Position numbers and translations under genes: made by a program. A stretch of 64,000 nucleotides of DNA from JBNKFV01 sp050290265 (GTDB taxonomy: Bacteria > Pseudomonadota > Gammaproteobacteria > Pseudomonadales > Cellvibrionaceae): contig JBNKHI010000003.1 of the NCBI GenBank assembly GCA_050290265.1, positions 1 to 64,000 of the forward strand. The letters run 5' to 3'. The notes beneath the pieces are model-generated. The model made no database searches. It saw only the letters and a list, made by a program, of their open reading frames with translations, and had not been told where the DNA came from. Numbering within the stretch: position 1 is the first letter of the stretch; every line of letters begins with the position of its first letter. Positions 16,418 through 26,300 of the stretch are shown here, piece by piece.

Positions 16418-17872
16418 TTATTCGATGCCTGGTGCAGATTGTTGGTGATGATCTGTATGACGCTGGAACTGATGAGCAATATTCAGAAGTTTGGATTCTT
16501 CGAACAGGTTGCCAATTAGTTGCAGGCCAACAGGCTTGCCATCTACAAGACCGCAGGGCAGTGATAACCCAGGGAGTCCGGCGAGGTTGGTGGGAATGGT
16601 ATAAATATCTTCAAGATACATGGCGACGGGGTCGTTGCCTTTGGCTCCAAACTGGAATGCGGGCGCGGTGGCTGTTGGGCCCATAATCACGTCCACTTCG
16701 GTAAATGCCTGATCGAAGTCCTGTTTAATTAGGCGACGCACTTTTTGTGCTTTGCTGTAATAGGCATCGTAATAGCCGGCAGATAGAGCATAGGTGCCCA
16801 CAAGAATACGGCGTTTGACTTCTTCGCCAAAACCTTCTGCTCGGGAGCGTTTGTACAAATCAGCAAGATCTGCCGGGTTTTCGCAACGGTAGCCATAGCG
16901 CACGCCATCGAAACGGGATAGATTGGCCGAACATTCGGCAGGCGCAATGACATAGTAAGCGGGCACGGCTAGATGTGTATGCGGGAGGCTGATGCTTTTC
17001 ACTTTTGCACCCAAACGCTCATATTCCTTGATCGCCGCTTCCACGCGTGCTGCTGTTTCAGTGTTGAGCCCCTCACTGAAATATTCTTTTGGAACACCAA
17101 TCGTTATGCCTTCAATACTGTTGTTGAGGTTGGCGGTGTAATCTGGAACCGCTTTGTCGATACAGGTTGAATCTTTCGCATCAAAGCTGGCCATGCTGTT
17201 GAGCAGGATGGCGCTGTCTTCCGCCGTGCGAGTGAGCGTACCAGCCTGGTCAAGGCTTGAGGCAAAGGCAATCATGCCCCAGCGTGACACGCGGCCGTAG
17301 GTGGGTTTCAAACCCGTTAAACCACAGAGACTTGCGGGTTGGCGAATACTGCCGCCGGTATCGGTAGCGGTTGCTCCCGGTGCAATGTGCGCCGCAACCG
17401 CCGCCGCTGAACCACCTGATGAACCACCGGGTACACAGTTGGTGTCCCAGGGGTTTTTTACCGGTCCGTAGTAACTGGTTTCGTTGGAAGAGCCCATGGC
17501 AAACTCATCCATATTGACCTTGCCGAGCATGACGGCACCGTCATTTTTCATGTTTTCGACAACGGTGGCATCGTAGGGTGGCACAAAGTTGTCGAGCATT
17601 TTCGAACCACAGCTGGTGCGCACACCGTTAGTACAGAAGATATCTTTGTGGGCGATGGGTACGCCGCAAAGTGCAGGTGCGTTGCCTTTGGCTAACTGGG
17701 CATCAGCAGCTTTTGCTTGCGCCAGGGCTATTTCTTCAGTGACGGTGACAAAGCTGTTGTAGCGGTTGTCTAAACGCTTAATACGATCCAGATAATGCTG
17801 GGTGATTTCGACGCTGGAGAAGCGGCGTTCAGTCAGACCAGCGATAATCTCGGCAATGGTAAGTTTATGCAT
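16418..17872 (-). CDS. gatA: Asp-tRNA(Asn)/Glu-tRNA(Gln) amidotransferase subunit A
   Basis: GatA is the amidase subunit that frees ammonia from glutamine for the GatCAB reaction. The product starts MHKLTIAEIIAGLTERRFSSVEIT (484 residues). It shows the amidase-signature Ser-cis-Ser-Lys elements: the Lys in PIAHKDIFCTNG and the Gly/Ser-rich GGSSGGSAAAVAAHIAPGATATDTGGSIRQPASLCG. A longer in-frame start at 17914 exists, but the one at 17872 has AGGAAG upstream and fits the family. GatB begins 13 bp after its stop. Confidence 0.97.
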   Translation of the reverse strand: MHKLTIAEIIAGLTERRFSSVEITQHYLDRIKRLDNRYNSFVTVTEEIALAQAKAADAQLAKGNAPALCGVPIAHKDIFCTNGVRTSCGSKMLDNFVPPYDATVVENMKNDGAVMLGKVNMDEFAMGSSNETSYYGPVKNPWDTNCVPGGSSGGSAAAVAAHIAPGATATDTGGSIRQPASLCGLTGLKPTYGRVSRWGMIAFASSLDQAGTLTRTAEDSAILLNSMASFDAKDSTCIDKAVPDYTANLNNSIEGITIGVPKEYFSEGLNTETAARVEAAIKEYERLGAKVKSISLPHTHLAVPAYYVIAPAECSANLSRFDGVRYGYRCENPADLADLYKRSRAEGFGEEVKRRILVGTYALSAGYYDAYYSKAQKVRRLIKQDFDQAFTEVDVIMGPTATAPAFQFGAKGNDPVAMYLEDIYTIPTNLAGLPGLSLPCGLVDGKPVGLQLIGNLFEESKLLNIAHQFQRHTDHHQQSAPGIE

Positions 17873-17963
17873 TGCGGGGGCTTCCTTGAAGCAATTCTGC
17901 TTTTGGTTGAGCAACGGTGTAAATAATAGTGGTTGGGTGTGCGGGTGCTTATAAGTGTCTGCG

Positions 17964-18245
17964 TTAATCGATTACTTTGGGCACCAGGTATAAGCCTTCT
18001 TTTGCTGCTGGTGCAATCGCTTGAAAGGCTTCGCGTTGATTAGTTTCAGTTACTTCATCGGCGCGTAATCGCTGTACCGCATCCAGTGGATGCGCCATCG
18101 GCGTGACACCGTCAGTGTTGGCGGCCTGTAGTTGGTCTACCAGTGCCAATACATCGTTAATGCTATTGGCTACATGATCTAGCGTTTTGTCATCCACTTG
18201 GATGCGTGCTAGTTCTGCCAACTTTTGAATCTCGGAACGATCCAC
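17964..18245 (-). CDS. gatC: Asp-tRNA(Asn)/Glu-tRNA(Gln) amidotransferase subunit C
   Basis: GatC is the small subunit that stabilises GatA in the GatCAB amidotransferase. A GTG start at 18245, with GGAG about 7 nt upstream, gives a 93-residue protein beginning (M)DRSEIQKLAELARIQVDDKTLDHVANSINDVLALVDQL, the usual GatC size. The open frame continues 31 codons upstream, but those residues look non-homologous and the extension would be too long. It is the first gene of gatCAB and is divergent from mreB, as in Pseudomonas. Confidence 0.93.
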   Translation of the reverse strand: MDRSEIQKLAELARIQVDDKTLDHVANSINDVLALVDQLQAANTDGVTPMAHPLDAVQRLRADEVTETNQREAFQAIAPAAKEGLYLVPKVID

Positions 18246-18618
18246 GTGTTTCTCCAAAGTTTTGCTTAGTGTGCAGTGATTCGATTTAAATCGGGGCGAA
18301 AACAGCAAAAATTGGCTGAATTGTGCCCTAATTAGCAATAGGGGCGCTAAGTTACCATATTTGCGTCTTGCTCTAAATCCCCGGCGTATATAGACTTCTG
18401 CAATTTATCGGGCGGAATAAGATCATTGTCAGCTCCAAAGGGAGTTCACTGACATAAAACGGTCGATTTGTGTACACGCTGGGCGGAATGCGAATCGTAA
18501 TTGATAGCGTAGTGCTCGGCCAACTCCTTTCGCCAAAACATTACATGAATTATGAAATCAGGTTGGGTAATGGCTGTTATCCCAGCGTAAAAGTTATTTA
18601 TAAGGTGCTGCCTCTACT
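18246..18618. other. divergent gatC/mreB intergenic region
   Basis: No gene is seen in these 373 bases. It must carry the promoters of gatCAB and mreBCD. An interrupted dyad (TGTCAG at 18427-18432 with CTGACA at 18449-18454, plus an inner CTCC/GGAG pairing) is present about 165 bp before mreB and could be an operator or leader hairpin. Confidence 0.4.
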
Positions 18619-19659
18619 ATGTTAATCCCTAAACGTCTGCGTGGCGTCTTCTCGAATGATTTGTCTATTGATCTGGGTACTGCGAACACGCTGATTTATG
18701 TGCGTGACAGAGGCATTGTATTAGACGAGCCATCAGTGGTTGCGATTCGCAACCATAACGGCCAGAAAATTGTTGAAGCGGTGGGCGTTGAAGCTAAAAG
18801 GATGTTGGGACGAACACCGGGTAATATTACGGCTATTCGACCGTTAAAAGACGGTGTCATTGCCGACTTCCAGGTTACGGAAAAAATGCTGCAGCACTTC
18901 ATAAAGAAGGTGCATGAGAGCAGTTGGTTTCAACCGAGCCCAAGAGTGCTTGTCTGTGTGCCGTGTTTATCTACGGAAGTTGAAAAGCGTGCGATTCGCG
19001 AATCGGCTATTGGCGCGGGTGCTCGCGAAGTGCGTTTGATTGAAGAGCCTATGGCGGCAGCAATTGGCGCCGGTCTCCGTGTTGAAGAGGCCAGCGGCTC
19101 AATGGTGGTTGATATCGGTGGCGGTACTACTGAAATTGCTATCATTTCTTTGAACGGCGTGGTGTATTCGGATTCTGTGCGCATCGGTGGTGACCGTTTT
19201 GACGAAGCGATTGTCAGTTATGTGCGCCGCAGTTACGGCAGTATTATCGGCGATGCGACAGCTGAGCGTATCAAGCAGGAGATCGGCTGTGCCTACGCCG
19301 GTAGTGAAGTGCGCGAGATCGACGTTCGTGGCCGCAACCTGGCTGAAGGTGTGCCGCGCAGCTTTACATTGAACAGTGATGAAATCCTTGAAGCTTTACA
19401 AGATCCGTTGGCATCGATTGTACGGGCTGTGAAAAGTGCATTGGAGCAGTCTCCCCCTGAACTGGCCTCTGATATCGCTGAAAGTGGTATTGTGCTGACC
19501 GGCGGTGGCGCGTTGCTGCGTGATATTGATCGGCTCTTGGCTGATGAAACCGGCTTGCCGGTCATCATTGCGGATGACCCGTTGACCTGTGTTGCCCGTG
19601 GCGGCGGTCGTGCAATGGAGTTTATGGATAGTCGTAGCATGGATCTACTTTCAAGTTAA
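18619..19659 (+). CDS. mreB: rod shape-determining protein MreB (bacterial actin)
   Basis: MreB polymerises under the inner membrane and guides the elongasome for sidewall peptidoglycan synthesis. The 346-residue protein has the actin-fold nucleotide motifs DLGTANTLIYV (phosphate 1), VVDIGGGTTEIAIISL (phosphate 2) and the adenosine motif GIVLTGGGALLRDIDRLL. The N-terminal MLIPKRLRGVFSNDL is typical. It heads mreBCD; mreC follows after about 60 bp. Confidence 0.98.
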   Translation: MLIPKRLRGVFSNDLSIDLGTANTLIYVRDRGIVLDEPSVVAIRNHNGQKIVEAVGVEAKRMLGRTPGNITAIRPLKDGVIADFQVTEKMLQHFIKKVHESSWFQPSPRVLVCVPCLSTEVEKRAIRESAIGAGAREVRLIEEPMAAAIGAGLRVEEASGSMVVDIGGGTTEIAIISLNGVVYSDSVRIGGDRFDEAIVSYVRRSYGSIIGDATAERIKQEIGCAYAGSEVREIDVRGRNLAEGVPRSFTLNSDEILEALQDPLASIVRAVKSALEQSPPELASDIAESGIVLTGGGALLRDIDRLLADETGLPVIIADDPLTCVARGGGRAMEFMDSRSMDLLSS

Positions 19660-19706
19660 TTCAGTGGTAAAACCGGCCGCAGGCTTGCTGGCTGGTTGAT
19701 CTTTAC

Positions 19707-19712
19707 AGGAGG
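19707..19712 (+). promoter_or_regulatory. Shine-Dalgarno AGGAGG placing the mreC start on ATC
   Basis: A perfect AGGAGG ends 8 nt before ATC at 19721. The next in-frame near-start codons are a CTG 17 nt away and a TTG 53 nt away, so only ATC has proper spacing. Confidence 0.7.
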
Positions 19713-19720
19713 CTCCGCTC

Positions 19721-20626
19721 ATCAAACCACTGTTTACTAAAGGTCCCTCGGCTTTTTCGCGCCTTTTGTTCTGGGGTGGGTTAGCCCTTGTTCTGATTCT
19801 TATTAGTGTCTTTACACCTTGGTTAACGCCTGCTCGCTCCGTGCTGGGCAGTGCTGCTGTGCCTTTTTACTGGGTTGTTGACTTGCCGGACCGGTTTGCT
19901 GGCTGGTGGGATGAAGCGTTTGTCAGCCGCGCAGCCTTGCAAAAAGAGAACGAAGCACTGCATCAGGAATTGTTAATTTTAAAGCGTGAGCAACAGAAGT
20001 TGGCAGCGCTCGCAGTGGATAATGCCAATCTTCGTCAATTAATGAATTCAGCCGAACTGGTTGAAGATCGTGTGTTAATTGCGGAGCTCATTGGTGTCTC
20101 TCCTGATCCCCTGACACATACTGTGATGGTAAATAAAGGCTCTAATAGCGGCGTTTATGTGGGGCAGCCATTGTTGGATGCTTATGGTCTGATGGGGCAA
20201 GTGATAGAGGTAACGCCGTTCAGCAGTCAGGTCTTACTGATTACTGACAGCGCTCATGCTTTGCCTGTAGAGGTCAACCGCAATGGCGTGCGGGCTGTGG
20301 TAGAGGGGATCGGCGACTTATATGCTCTGCGAATCCCGCATGTGCCTAACACTGCAGATATTGTTGAGGGCGATTTGTTGGTGAGTTCCGGTTTGGGGCA
20401 GCGTTTTCCGCGTGGCTACCCCGTTGCCGATGTAGTGAGGGTTATCCGCAATCCCGGCCAACCTTTTGCTACTGTTGAAGCCCGGCCTCGAGCACAGTTA
20501 AATCGCAGTCGTCACGTGTTGCTGGTGTTTAGCAGTAAGCCTGGTTTTAATAACCCGGCAATGTCGAATTCTACCACTAGCGCTCAAGATAAGGCGTCTG
20601 TTCAGGTTGAGGCTGTTGATGAATAG
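19721..20626 (+). CDS. mreC: rod shape-determining protein MreC, probable AUC start
   Basis: MreC is a bitopic inner-membrane protein linking MreB to periplasmic synthases. The reading begins (M/I)KPLFTKGPSAFSRLLFWGGLALVLILISVF, matching the MKPxFxxGPS start of E. coli MreC, then a membrane helix, a coiled coil (about residues 65-105) and the MreC beta domain (VNKGSNSGVYVGQPLLDAYGLMGQV to VSSGLGQRFPRGYPVADV). The codon aligned with Met is ATC. An in-frame TGA lies a few codons upstream with no canonical start between, and a perfect AGGAGG sits at the right distance. Either AUC is a rare start or there is a base error. A TTG start at 19766 would lose the conserved N-terminus. It overlaps mreD by 8 nt. 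Confidence 0.85.
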   Translation: MKPLFTKGPSAFSRLLFWGGLALVLILISVFTPWLTPARSVLGSAAVPFYWVVDLPDRFAGWWDEAFVSRAALQKENEALHQELLILKREQQKLAALAVDNANLRQLMNSAELVEDRVLIAELIGVSPDPLTHTVMVNKGSNSGVYVGQPLLDAYGLMGQVIEVTPFSSQVLLITDSAHALPVEVNRNGVRAVVEGIGDLYALRIPHVPNTADIVEGDLLVSSGLGQRFPRGYPVADVVRVIRNPGQPFATVEARPRAQLNRSRHVLLVFSSKPGFNNPAMSNSTTSAQDKASVQVEAVDE

Positions 20627-21107
20627 CCCATCAGGCAACAATCGAGGGGTTATTTGGGCGTGTGTTCTGGTCGCTTATCTGTTGGCAATATACCCCTTGG
20701 ATCAAGCTTTTCTCTGGTTGCGACCTGAATTTGTCGTTATTTTGGTAATTTATTGGTCTATCCAGTTACCCCATCAGTTTGGATTATTTAGTGCTTGGAT
20801 TGCCGGGCTGGGTTTGGATATTGTCGAACACAGTGTGTTGGGGCAGCACGCTTTGGCTACAACGGTTGTGGCCTATATCTGTTTAATGTCTTATCAACGT
20901 ATACGTTATTACTCCCTTTGGCACCAATCCCTATGGGTGTTTATTCTAGTTGGTATGCACCAGTTGTTTTGTAATTGGGTACAGAGTTTGAATGGACGTT
21001 CGGCTGATGTATGGGAGTTTTTAATGCCAGCATTTACCAGCGCCCTAATCTGGCCCTTAGTGGCAGCTTTTTTGCTATTGTTACGTAAGTACTACCGAAT
21101 AGCGTAA
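20619..21107 (+). CDS. mreD: rod shape-determining protein MreD
   Basis: MreD is a polytopic inner-membrane partner of MreC in the elongasome. The 162 residues show about five hydrophobic segments, with the family-like PLDQAFLWLRPEFVVILVIYW and GLFSAWIAGLGLDIVEHSVLGQHAL. The ATG at 20619 overlaps the last codons of mreC, suggesting coupling; a TTG four codons upstream is less likely. It is the third gene of mreBCD. Confidence 0.93.
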   Translation: MNSPSGNNRGVIWACVLVAYLLAIYPLDQAFLWLRPEFVVILVIYWSIQLPHQFGLFSAWIAGLGLDIVEHSVLGQHALATTVVAYICLMSYQRIRYYSLWHQSLWVFILVGMHQLFCNWVQSLNGRSADVWEFLMPAFTSALIWPLVAAFLLLLRKYYRIA

Positions 21108-21169
21108 ATGCTCAGTTTGGCGGTGTAACACCGGCATATATTGCGGCCATAGCGGTTAAGGATTGTTTC

Positions 21170-21835
21170 GTGTTTTCTTCTGTCTCACCAGTGATGCCAT
21201 CTCAGGTTGCTATTTATCTGGCTTCACAGTCGCCTAGGCGACGTGAAATTTTGCAGCAGATTGGTGTGCAGTTTACTCTTGTTTCCGTCGATGTTGCTGA
21301 ATTCCGTAGCCAGGGTGAGGCGCCGCTGGAATATGTCCAGCGGTTGGCGCGTGATAAAGCCCTCGCAGGACTCGCTGCACTAACTCAGAATACTCGGGTG
21401 GCGGAAGGACAGCGTGCGGTTGTCTTGGGGGCTGATACTATTGTGATTAGCCCCGCCGGAGACGTTCTCGAAAAACCGGCAGACTGCCAGCAGTGTGTAG
21501 AAATGCTGCAAGCGTTATCAGGCCAGACCCATCGAGTGGCAACCGCTATTAGCGTGGTAGATGGACAGAAGCAGGCAACCCAGGTCAGTCAAACCTCGGT
21601 GACATTTCGTGAACTAAGTACTTGCGAGTGTGTCGATTACTGGCACACTGGAGAACCGCAAGATAAAGCCGGGGGATATGCGATTCAGGGCCTCGGTGCT
21701 ATTTTTGTAGAGTCTATTCAGGGTAGTTACAGTGGAGTGGTGGGCTTGCCTATAGAAACACTGTGGCCACTATTAAAGGAATTCTCAGTCCCCTGGTGGG
21801 GCACGACAGATAAGGCATTATCACCCCATGAGTGA
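21170..21835 (+). CDS. maf: Maf-family nucleoside triphosphate pyrophosphatase
   Basis: Maf proteins hydrolyse non-canonical or pyrimidine NTPs and are linked to control of cell division. The signature IYLASQSPRRREILQQIGV, the catalytic VLGADTIVISPAGDVLEKP and the late DKAGGYAIQGLGAIFVESIQGSYSGVVGLP are all present, typical of the YhdE (dTTP/UTP) subgroup. A GTG at 21170 has AAGGA about 8 nt upstream and gives 221 residues; an ATG at 21194 is the alternative. It overlaps rng by 8 nt, so the two are coupled. Confidence 0.93.
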   Translation: MFSSVSPVMPSQVAIYLASQSPRRREILQQIGVQFTLVSVDVAEFRSQGEAPLEYVQRLARDKALAGLAALTQNTRVAEGQRAVVLGADTIVISPAGDVLEKPADCQQCVEMLQALSGQTHRVATAISVVDGQKQATQVSQTSVTFRELSTCECVDYWHTGEPQDKAGGYAIQGLGAIFVESIQGSYSGVVGLPIETLWPLLKEFSVPWWGTTDKALSPHE

Positions 21836-23306
21836 AGAGATACTGATAAATGTTTCGCCCACCGAGTGTCGCGTTGCGCTGGTAGAGAATGGTGTATTAC
21901 AGGAAGTATACATAGAGCGAACACAAAAACGCGGCTTTGTTGGCAATATCTTCAAAGGTAAGGTGGTGCGTGTGTTACCTGGTATGCAGGCGGCGTTTGT
22001 GGATATCGGGTTAGAGCGTGCTGGGTTTATTCATGCCTCCGATATCATGTACAAAAGCCCAGAAGATTCTCCAACCAGTGGGACTGTGCCCGAAATTCGT
22101 GATTTGGTTCGGGAGGGGCAAACCCTCATTGTACAGGTCACCAAGGATCCTATCAGCACCAAAGGTGCGCGGCTGACAACACATCTTTCTATTTCGGCGC
22201 GCTATTTGGTCTTTATGCCCAACACCTCGCATATTGGTATTTCAGCACGTATTGAAGATGAGCAGGAACGCGAGCGACTGAAAGAACTGGTGCAGTCTTC
22301 GTTAGAGGCTGTTGTCGGCGATGATGTGAAAGGCGGGTTTATTGTTCGCACCGTTGCCGAAGGGGTCTCAGATGGTGAGCTGGAAGCCGATATCCCTTTT
22401 CTCTATAAGCTGTGGAACGATATGGAAACTCGCATAAAAGATGCGCCGATTCCCAGCCCCATTTATGAAGACTTGCCACTTTTTATGCGCACTATGCGCG
22501 ATTTGGTGCGACCGCATATTGAAAAAGTACGTGTCGACTCCCGCGAAGCATTTGCGCGTATGCGCCATTTTGCAGAAAAGTATGCCCCGGAAATGCTTGA
22601 CCGTATTGAACACTATCCTGGTGAGCGCCCGCTGTTTGACCTGTATGGGGTTGAAGATGAGATTCAGCGAGCGCTGGAAAACAAAGTACAGTTAAAATCC
22701 GGTGGCTATCTTATCGTTGAACAAACGGAAGCCATGACGACTATAGACGTGAATACCGGTGCGTTTGTAGGTCACAGAAATCTCGAAGAAACTATTTTCA
22801 AGACCAACTTGGAGGCTGCTACAGCCATTGCCAGGCAGCTTCGGTTGCGCAACTTAGGTGGCATAATAGTTCTCGATTTTATTGATATGACGGATCTCGA
22901 GCACCAGCGCCAGGTGCTACGTACCCTAGAAAAAATGCTTGAACGTGATCATGCGAAAACCAGCATCACCGGTGTGTCCGAACTGGGACTGGTGGAGATG
23001 ACACGCAAGCGCACACGCGAGTCTTTAGGTCAGGTGTTGTGTGAAACCTGCCCGGTCTGCCAAGGCCGCGGCACGCTTAAATCCCCTGAAACTGTCTGCT
23101 ACGAAATTTTTCGGGAAATTCTCCGCGAAGCCCGCGCCTACGATAACGAAAAATTCATGGTGTTGGCCTCACAGGTTGTTATTGATCGGCTACTGGATGA
23201 AGAGTCGGCCAATGTTGCCGATCTCGAGGAGTTCATTGCACGTTCTATCGAGTTTCAGGTCGAAACTATGTATCACCAGGAGCAATATGACATTATTCTT
23301 GTCTAA
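21828..23306 (+). CDS. rng: ribonuclease G
   Basis: RNase G is a single-strand endonuclease of the RNase E family that matures the 5' end of 16S rRNA and cleaves some mRNAs. The 492 residues begin MSEEILINVSPTECRVALVENGVLQEVYIER, then an S1 domain (about 35-125), the DNase I-like catalytic region with TTIDVNTGAFVGHRNLEETIFKTNLEAATAIARQLRLRNLGGIIVLDFIDM, and the zinc-link Cys pair region CETCPVCQGRGTLKS. It lacks the long RNase E C-terminal scaffold. The place between maf and yhdP is conserved. Confidence 0.97.
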   Translation: MSEEILINVSPTECRVALVENGVLQEVYIERTQKRGFVGNIFKGKVVRVLPGMQAAFVDIGLERAGFIHASDIMYKSPEDSPTSGTVPEIRDLVREGQTLIVQVTKDPISTKGARLTTHLSISARYLVFMPNTSHIGISARIEDEQERERLKELVQSSLEAVVGDDVKGGFIVRTVAEGVSDGELEADIPFLYKLWNDMETRIKDAPIPSPIYEDLPLFMRTMRDLVRPHIEKVRVDSREAFARMRHFAEKYAPEMLDRIEHYPGERPLFDLYGVEDEIQRALENKVQLKSGGYLIVEQTEAMTTIDVNTGAFVGHRNLEETIFKTNLEAATAIARQLRLRNLGGIIVLDFIDMTDLEHQRQVLRTLEKMLERDHAKTSITGVSELGLVEMTRKRTRESLGQVLCETCPVCQGRGTLKSPETVCYEIFREILREARAYDNEKFMVLASQVVIDRLLDEESANVADLEEFIARSIEFQVETMYHQEQYDIILV

Positions 23307-23347
23307 CTGTGTATTCGTTATATTGTTAAGTTTCCTGTAGAAACGTT

Positions 23348-26300
23348 ATGCCTCCAATGATTCGTCGCCTGGTCAAGGTTTTCTGGAGAACTTGTGCACT
23401 GCTCATCATTGGGGTGGCACTTATGGTTCAGCTGGGCCGTGAGCTATCGCCTCTTGTCGCCAATCAGCGCGGCTGGATTGAGCAGCGCTTAAGTGCCGCT
23501 ACTGGCGCGCAAGTCTCTCTTGGTTATGTCACTGCCGACTGGGTCGGTTTGTTGCCCACATTACAGCTGGGTAATTTGTCTATTACCGCGTCCGATAACA
23601 GCGATCTTCAACCATTAAGCGTTGATTCTGCGGCTATTCAGCTGGATTTGTCTGAAACCCTATGGCGACGCCAGCTGATTTGGAAACAGCTGTCGCTGCA
23701 GGGCGTAAAAGTAAGTCTGCAACAGAGCGAGATCGGCTCATGGGGATTGCCAGGGCTGCCTGTAAGAGCCAGTCGGTCGAATGCCTGGTTTACTAATTTG
23801 GATCCTTTGGACATGTTGCTGAATAGTGGCCGGGCCGAACTGCGCGACAATATTGTCGATCTACAGTTTAGTGATGGCCGTAAGAGCAACTTGCGCTTGC
23901 CTGAAATTCTTTTGGAGAACGACAGTACAGACTTTCATCGCATCAGTGCAGCACTGTCTATAGATGGCACCGATCAGGGTTTAAACTTTATAGCTGAAGG
24001 GCTGGGTGATCCACGAGGCCTTGATTTTGTCGGGCAGGGTTACCTTAAACTCGAACAATTTCCGGTCGATCGTTTTTTGCAGGCACTGCCACATACTTCT
24101 GCAGAGCCATCGTTAGTACTGGTAAAAGGTGCCAAAGCGCAGTTGGATTTAAGTATCTGGCTGGACTGGCAAGAGAATCACAACATAGGGGTTGTGGGAC
24201 AATTAGGCTTGACGGCGGAAAACGCTCAATTCGAGACTGGGATGGCTCTACCCAAGAGGCTGGAAAGCCTGGTTAGCGGTAGCTGGCGTTCAGGGCAACG
24301 ATGGCAGTTTGATATTAGCCAGCTTAGCAGTCGTTGGGCTGATACGGATACTAGCATTGAGGGCTTCTCCGCGCGGTTGACCAGAACACCTGACAATTGG
24401 CAAATATATGTTCCCGAGATTGATACCAATGCCTGGTTGCAAGCGACGTTAAATAGCCATGTATTGCAAGGTGATGCCGGCGATAAAGTCACTGATATTT
24501 TGACGACGCTGAAGCCGACTGGATTCTTGCGACAGGCCAGAGTGTCTATACCGGTTGGGGATTGGAAAAAGCTGCGGTTGAGGGCGGAAACTGACCAGCT
24601 GGCAGTCGATAGTTGGCGTGGTGCTCCAGCACTGAGTGGTGTGGATGGATACTTGGAATCGGGTTTGCTAAATGGTTTTATTGCGCTCGACAGCAATGCT
24701 GGCTTTAGTATGCACTATCCAACGGTTTACAAGGAGCCTCTTGAGTACCAGAAAGCCTATGGCACTGTGGGTTGGAATCTGCAGCCGGATAATAATGCTG
24801 TGTATGTCTACAGTTCGTTGCTTAACCTTGAAGGTGAAGATGGTCAGGCTAGTGGCGTTTTTAAATTATTTTTGCCCTGGAAACGTGGCACGGCACCTTC
24901 TGACTTAACGTTACAAATAGGCTTGTCCAACAGCCTGGCCCGTTACCACAAAAAATACGTTCCCCAGCTCTTGCCTGATTCACTGTTGAACTGGCTGGAT
25001 GAAAGTATATTAGGCGGAACTATAAAACAGGCTGGTTTTTTATACCGCGGACGCTTAAAAGGGGAGCCCAGCGAGCGTGCCATACAGGTGTTTATTGATC
25101 TGGATAAAGGCTTGCTGAAGTATCAGCCAGATTGGCCGGCCGTCTCCGACATTAACGCGCAAGTCGTTGTTGATAATGGCGAAGTAAGAACCGCTGTTGA
25201 GGCTGCAAAAATCTATAATACCGGTATTCACAACGGTGTTGTCAGCGTCGTTCCCAACGCTGACGGCGAAGGCAATATTCTCGGGATTCAAGCGGCTATT
25301 GATGGCCCTGCCGCAGATGGTTTTTCAATACTGCGTGATAATGTTTTGACCTTAACAAATCGCCACGCGGCAATGGCGGAAAGTGATACTGGAAAGAGTC
25401 ATAAAGATTCGCCTAATGCCTTGCAGCATTGGGACCTGCAAGGTCAACTACGCGCAGATCTGGACCTCCATATCCCTCTTAGCTCTGGTGCTCCGGGACA
25501 CCGACAGCAGGTTGCTGTTGACCTCTCCGAAGCTACCTTGTCTATGCCTGATTTAAACTTAGTCTTCGATCAGGTGGGTGGGCACCTAGACTACAGTGAC
25601 GATAAAGGTTTACGTGCCGATAAGTTGCAAGGGATGGTTTGGGGACGGCCTGTTAATGCAACCATAACCAGCACCTCAAATACTGGAAAAAGAGGTCGCC
25701 ATTCGATTTTTGTCAATGCAAACAGCACAGCGGCTCCAAAGCAGCTGGCAGAGTGGGCACGACGCCCCGAATTATTATTTTTAGACGGCGATGTTGCTTT
25801 CACTACCTTGGTGGAGATCCCTGCTGATGTCACAGACTATGGCGTAAAAGTCAGTGTGACGTCAGACCTTAAGGGCGTTGCGGTCAATCTGCCGGACCTG
25901 CTGTCTAAACCCGCCGATGCTGCCGGTTCGTTGCGTCTTGATATCCCCGTGCACGAGGGATTAGCGCGTTATGAGCTTGCTTATGGAGAACATCTAAAAG
26001 GTGTATTTGAAGAGCGCGATGGCGCACTCGTAAACGGTGTGTTGACCTTCGGCGCGCCCGCCCAATTACCCGTTGATCCTCAGATACTGATTACTGGCCA
26101 GCTCGGGCAGGTTGATTTGCAACAGTGGCAGAATGTGTTACTGGAATATCAACAATTTGCACAGCAGCTGTCACTGTTGTCAAACAAGTCGGCTTCGAGC
26201 AGCGAATCTACACGCGAAACACCAGCGTTGAAATTAGCTGTGGATTTGCGTTTAGAACAAGCACAGTTCAAAGATTTAATGTTAGAGAATCTTAATGTTA

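Noticed and set aside
24226..24696. 156-codon minus-strand frame inside yhdP
   Set aside because: Antisense to a continuous 1387-codon gene; low-complexity Ser-rich translation.
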